This document shows positions 9,301 to 9,993 of a DNA stretch of 9,993 bases, one piece after another. Below the pieces are notes generated by a model. It was not told the origin of the DNA. It ran no database searches and saw nothing but the letters and a program-made list of their open reading frames with translations. This DNA is from Chitinophagaceae bacterium. Its GTDB lineage: Bacteria; Bacteroidota; Bacteroidia; Chitinophagales; Chitinophagaceae. The DNA is taken from assembly GCA_947461645.1 (NCBI GenBank), contig CANHMN010000046.1, positions 1 to 9,993 of the forward strand, given 5' to 3'. Numbering within the stretch: position 1 is the stretch's first letter; each line of letters starts with the position of its first letter. A program made the translations under genes and the position numbers.

Positions 9301-9599
9301 TAAGGGGTTTCGTCGGGCGCCAATGCTAACGAAATCCCCTGAAATGTTGTTGAAACTGGATTTCCTACCGGCGACCATATTCCATTGCCGCTTGATTTAT
9401 ACAAACGGTATTGATTCTGATTGCTTGTTTTGTGAAGCACAAAAACGGTCCCGTTGTTTCCTACTGCCATATCCACGGCAGCTCCGTTGGTTGAAGGTGC
9501 GCTTAGGTCAACCCAGGTTTGTGCCATTACTCCGCCACTAATGAAAAACCCTAATGACAGCATAAATAAGATTCTGCTAAATGAAAATTGACATCTCAT
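3312..9599 (-). CDS. Giant secreted multidomain surface protein (propeller, Ig/PKD-like, jelly-roll-like, NHL, dockerin-like C-terminus)
   Basis: The predicted protein has about 2095 residues. I chose the ATG at 9599: it puts a clean signal peptide (FSRILFMLSLGFFISGGVMA) at the N-terminus with cleavage before Q27. The in-frame TTG at 9629 would add ten residues ahead of it. Domain order, with approximate residues: a WxxVG-repeat propeller 27-407; PKD-like 1 412-492; PKD-like 2 496-838, split by a jelly-roll-like insert 525-785; PKD-like 3 845-927; PKD-like 4 932-1012; Ig-like 1020-1120; Ig-like 1125-1527, split by a six-bladed NHL propeller 1185-1497; Ig-like 1529-1637; four GCDS repeats 1644-1892; and a C-terminal domain 1896-2095 with two dockerin-like calcium loops. 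The PKD-like units share YxWTLPxGWxGxS and NxCG motifs. No catalytic motif was recognised, and there is no type A or type B T9SS tail. It has its own promoter and terminator. Surface display and binding of glycans or other partners are inferences from the modules. Confidence 0.95.
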   Translation of the reverse strand: MRCQFSFSRILFMLSLGFFISGGVMAQTWVDLSAPSTNGAAVDMAVGNNGTVFVLHKTSNQNQYRLYKSSGNGIWSPVGNPVSTTFQGISLALAPDETPYLAYNTQQIAGYSGYYFSIRVVKFNGIDFIPVGNPIAYTQEIGYYYTSIPAISLAVYNSTPFVSFRDEKQEGKLSVKKYNGIEWINVGKDGFSEDPIDFTSIKIGSNGLPVVLYHTSSDTGNIVAKRYNGSNWENIGTTGIFAKNKFINGLISSVGFTNPWNIYASQNAPFKFTLDGNNNPNVLLYGKFTVNSQNAVYQPQLCWFESGSWFSIPTLSATTSAYFGNYNSDSLLIRQFDDIVFTGGNPWIVSTFLNGNNYEARVKRKNGISWTDMGLLEQNPDEYVAYFLGKDMNGGVYYVHSPYSNKKYCSPLLSAPSSISGPAGVPCNQTPTVYTASAVAGATSYIWTLPNGWTGNSTTNTITVTPGTNSGTIAVSAVNGCGAGAAKTLFVTVIDEPIKPSSITGNNSITCNGTASYSVSSEYSVFADAFNRGAAVQPMSNGGNPSMTYTTTTTSTGSASSTGATSRASLQSGADYALQILSGNTSATPTAQTAGATYVTGSLSNYNSLFKSTLNTNVSPVTWTFNMKTNRTTALSGFAASNYASAVVLAGTNAALHNSGNGYAVVLIKGTTTNTIRLVKYTNGLGGTQTLLAAPSTDFLTSNTNWASVKVVYNPTNHQWRLFLRSDGTTANADFSSVTTQSGSTIADSAYSKTASNVFGFFFNHSATTSPTSNTALFDNFNVSVSPAYTYQWTIPNLWSGSSSTSSINVTAKANAGAISVRSVNTCGASEPQTLNVSVTGTTRFNFWERGSFGNNFSSLCPNQPLIISIDTVQGSSPAAFNWIVPSGWSGNSDSSEITVTNNGSDGYVGIYFTRGCSISDTAFYTIDYDNMPGRVDSIYGDGRVCPSSAFVYRVEPTLGATSYQWTLPEGWLGTSTADTIIVTPGNSSGNITVAALNSCGVPSASKSRFIQVGGEMTANINSNKGNQICSTDQSIIFSAFTNAAETPSENAVADNSVSYEWKRNGITIDNMNLDKNKFFAGSYFFLQNNDTITCTITSTKTCLTNNPATSSPLVMTVHPNRPHYILRNNDLITFEAASQNSCLGNTTLFVSDADLTKSITWYKNDFDTIVFSITHDLVNNPSRKIIAGNTNSLSGSDSVGLWQPAGIYLMPDKTIYIADKANNRIQKWANGASKGITVAGGHGYGSYISNEDSTLTEPNDVAVNGNTLYISGRYKIQKWVEGSYEGTTIASADYFNSSVGFSGISYHNGYVYSTIPDKHVVMRWNVNGNNPAGEMVAGVYGEAGDDSIHLNYPNGVHLNPSTNELYYADRGNYRVQKQFLSTISNPYIAPSGTTVAGGNGFGNTQGQLQDINDIYVDANRNIYISDRGWNSPTRIMKWVEGAIAGDYYNYSPVTSSYLNQEIWNGSTLTYQNINSIVIDGSSTYFSYSNAVQRVTASGGSFTPTSPGSYKAQVIDEFGCRVTTSAQAIVKDTVARVQAALEYGGSSTDPSVFCQGRYANFYAIPYNGGDYPSYQWYKNGQAIPFANSIYFFAELATSLNSSNPGTINDGDSIYCKMISDEDCVVQSEVTSNVIKVSLTASTAQTIDSVVCDQIPFEYSYNGSIYLTTDSAGAYTVAIPNAAGCDSIITFNLTFTATKSVVKDTLSYTQLPYTWNDTTVTINNANYYYGFFGSYNPFADYLPNIYTYHSTNAAGCDSLTTLKLYIVPPYRSNENANTCFSQLPYTWKGLTIDTSNTPYGTTTFNNMIIQNGYRKMKQINFTKNKNYLSSIGIDSLITLSLTAKVYDSTFLNLSASGSYTLPWGNTVTSSGTYTYTYANIQGCDSIVTIQLAITAPQYAKLTLKTYLEGYYIGNGLMAATLFDLGRSSNSTATDSIDVSLWNSGSLGNTIANFVAKGVLQTNGLTTLLFPGAAIGGSFYISVKHRNSLETWSASPVNFSTDSTSYDFTTGLNKAFSDGVNPSMKPLSDGKYALYGGDVNQDGTVDGGDMNEVDNNSSIAAFGYDNSDANGDGATDGLDMNIIDNNTQLGLFFARPF
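3315..3913 (-). other. C-terminal domain with paired dockerin-like calcium loops, ending in ARPF
   Basis: Residues 1896-2095 of the giant protein begin with a beta-rich part (LTLKTYLEGYYIGNGLM, then DSIDVSLWN, VKHRNSLETWSA and SYDFTTGLNKAF). Two EF-hand-like loops follow: D2036-V-N-Q-D2040-G-T-V-D2044-G-G-D2047 and D2066-A-N-G-D2070-G-A-T-D2074-G-L-D2077. Each is followed by a DNN-type turn, and the chain ends RPF. From memory, this combined block recurs at the C-termini of large Bacteroidota secreted proteins, usually ending at or near 'RP'. Calcium binding by the loops is well supported; any export-signal role is inference. Confidence 0.8.
3922..4667 (-). repeat. Four GCDS-type surface repeats in the giant protein
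   Basis: Repeat units at about residues 1644-1694, 1695-1765, 1766-1844 and 1845-1892 follow the LP[YW]TW...GCDSxxTLxL pattern. Unit 1 ends AAGCDSIITFNLTF. Unit 2 has LPYTWNDTT and NAAGCDSLTTLKL, with an aromatic loop between them. Unit 3 has LPYTWKGLT but ends GIDSLITLSLT, without the Cys. Unit 4 has YTLPWGNTVTSSGTYTYTY and GCDSIVTIQL. Unit 4 closely resembles the first repeat of the adjacent 550-residue protein. Confidence 0.85.
5109..6047 (-). other. Six-bladed NHL propeller inserted in an Ig-like domain
   Basis: Residues 1185-1497 contain six NHL-type repeats. Recognisable strands include YIADKANNRIQKW, LYISGRYKIQKW, VVMRWNVNG, YYADRGNYRVQK, IYISDRGWNSPTRIMKW and YSNAVQRVTAS. They are spaced by VAGGxGxG turns. 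The segment starts with KIIAGNTNSLSGS, which looks like the VAGG strand missing from the last blade, so the ring probably closes by an N-terminal strand. NHL propellers are binding scaffolds; no ligand can be named from the sequence. Confidence 0.85.
7245..8027 (-). other. Jelly-roll-like (ConA-like) domain inserted in a PKD-like domain
   Basis: Residues 525-785 run from VFADAFNRG to ALFDNFNVSV. The block has the look of a beta-sandwich: TWTFNMKTNR, ASAVVLAGTN, NGYAVVLIKGT, IRLVKYTNG, WASVKVVYNPTNHQWRLFLR and FGFFFNHSAT. Strand pairs of this kind, opening with a 'DxFNR' and closing with an 'FDNFxV', are typical of concanavalin A-like lectin/glucanase folds in secreted Bacteroidota proteins. 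No glycosidase catalytic motif is visible. The fold call is inference from the strand pattern. Confidence 0.65.
8380..9521 (-). other. N-terminal beta-propeller with WxxVG-type repeats
   Basis: Residues 27-407 repeat a unit of about 50-70 residues: a strand like ISLAL or TSIKI, a G/N-rich turn, a strand like PYLAYNT or PVVLYHT, then [VK]KxYNGxxWxxVG. The closing strands are GIWSPVG, GIDFIPVG, GIEWINVG, SNWENIG, GSWFSIP and GISWTDMG. The mature N-terminus starts with the equivalent strand, QTWVDLS. The last unit (VAYFLGKDMNGGVYYVHS) lacks its own W strand. I did not match it to a named enzyme family. Confidence 0.7.
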
Positions 9600-9652
9600 T
9601 GGATAAAAATTTAAAAAATAAAAAATCAATTTGGAAGAAAAATAGGGCGGGA

Positions 9653-9679
9653 ATGCCTAAAACAGGTGTTATCAGGCAT
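9653..9679 (-). promoter_or_regulatory. Inverted repeat at the predicted transcription start of the giant gene
   Basis: ATGCCT at 9653-9658 is the reverse complement of AGGCAT at 9674-9679, with 15 bases between; an inner AAC/GTT pairing (9661-9663 with 9668-9670) could extend the hairpin. It sits directly downstream of the -7 box, so the transcript would begin within or just before it. It could be a 5' stabilising hairpin, an operator or a weak terminator of the upstream dehydrogenase gene. The stem is short and lacks a U-tract on the minus strand. Confidence 0.4.
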
Positions 9680-9680
9680 A

Positions 9681-9711
9681 CAAAAGTAGTTTTATTTGTT
9701 ATATCAACAAA
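9681..9711 (-). promoter_or_regulatory. Bacteroidota-type promoter of the giant surface-protein gene
   Basis: On the minus strand there is TTTG at 9711-9708, then 19 bases, then TACTTTTG at 9688-9681. This matches the phylum's primary sigma-factor promoter (-33 TTTG, -7 TAnnTTTG, spacer about 17-23). The predicted start near 9674 gives a leader of about 75 bases before the ATG at 9599. The leader is A/T-rich and has no Shine-Dalgarno sequence, as is usual in this phylum. Confidence 0.75.
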
Positions 9712-9749
9712 AAAACCAAAAAGAAGTAATCTAAAGTTAATGGGAGTGT

Positions 9750-9993
9750 TTAAATAGCCTGGTGGTTAAAGGGCTGCAGCACCATTTCGCTGATTACACC
9801 ACTCGAGGGTTGCTGACAGAGGAACCATATAGCCTTGGCAGCTTCTTCTGCTGTTATCATTTTTTCTTTTTGTACGCGCAAGTCAATATTGTCCCAAAAA
9901 GGAGAATCTACTCCTCCCATAAAAAGGTTTGTAATCCTAATTTCCGTTCTTTTGATTTCCTCTCTGATGCTTTGCAGCATACCATTTAAGCCG
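9750..9993 (-). CDS. Short-chain dehydrogenase/reductase (SDR), C-terminal end (N-terminus outside window)
   Basis: Eighty codons are visible, open to the right edge, so the ATG at 9980 is probably internal. The stretch GLNGMLQSIREEIKRTEIRI followed by TNLFMGGVDSPFW matches the part of classical SDRs just after the YxxxK catalytic motif: the helix carrying that lysine, then the strand and loop that normally read 'R[VI]xxxxPGxxxTxF'. Here it is FMGGVDSPFW, with M in place of P. The rest (ITAEEAAKAIWFLCQQP and ISEMVLQPFNHQ) is the usual SDR C-terminal helix and last strand. SDRs of this type use NAD(P)H to reduce or oxidise carbonyls or alcohols; the substrate cannot be told. The Rossmann glycine motif and catalytic residues lie outside the window. 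It reads in the same direction as the giant gene, but the 150-bp gap with a promoter argues for separate control. Confidence 0.88.
   Translation of the reverse strand, partial: GLNGMLQSIREEIKRTEIRITNLFMGGVDSPFWDNIDLRVQKEKMITAEEAAKAIWFLCQQPSSGVISEMVLQPFNHQAI

Noticed and set aside
3312..9599. Contractile-injection or toxin-like system in the giant gene
   Set aside because: No polymorphic-toxin core, RHS repeat, protease or effector domain is visible; all modules are binding or structural beta-rich domains.
9600..9629. Upstream in-frame TTG start that would lengthen the giant protein by ten residues
   Set aside because: The ATG at 9599 gives a compact signal peptide with a basic N-region; the TTG adds aromatic residues ahead of it and has no supporting ribosome-binding site.

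Overview
The window looks like chromosomal DNA of a Bacteroidota bacterium, probably from the Chitinophagales/Sphingobacteriia side. The evidence is a RecQ with the C-terminal helix-turn-helix extension usual in that phylum, a type IX secretion (T9SS) type A sorting tail, PKD-like and 'GCDS' surface-protein repeats, signal peptides cleaved before Gln, A/T-rich leaders without Shine-Dalgarno sequences, and a textbook Bacteroidetes promoter (TTG-N19-TACTTTTG). Base composition is moderately AT-rich. There is no rRNA, tRNA, CRISPR array, transposase or phage gene.

Layout. Positions 1-1422 (+) hold the C-terminal two thirds or so of recQ, cut by the left edge. It converges, with a 23-bp gap, on a minus-strand gene (3098-1446) for a 550-residue secreted protein. 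That protein has a signal peptide, two GCDS-type repeats, three tandem Ig/PKD-like repeats and a T9SS type A tail. A 213-bp gap (3099-3311) holds the terminator of the next gene and a candidate promoter for the 550-residue gene. The minus-strand gene 9599-3312 fills most of the window and encodes a secreted modular protein of about 2095 residues. At the right edge (9993-9750, minus) is the C-terminal end of a short-chain dehydrogenase/reductase. The 150-bp gap after it carries a promoter and a hairpin belonging to the giant gene.

How the parts relate. recQ (DNA repair) and the dehydrogenase (metabolism) look like unrelated housekeeping neighbours. The two middle genes are both exported surface proteins sharing a repeat family, and are probably transcribed separately. 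The most unusual object is the giant protein: a probable seven-bladed propeller, then a chain of Ig/PKD-like domains, two of which appear to be split by whole inserted domains (a jelly-roll-like domain of about 261 residues and a six-bladed NHL propeller of about 313 residues). It ends in four GCDS repeats and a dockerin-like calcium-binding C-terminal domain in place of a recognisable T9SS tail. No catalytic residues were recognised in either surface protein; adhesion, glycan binding or a structural role are inferences only.
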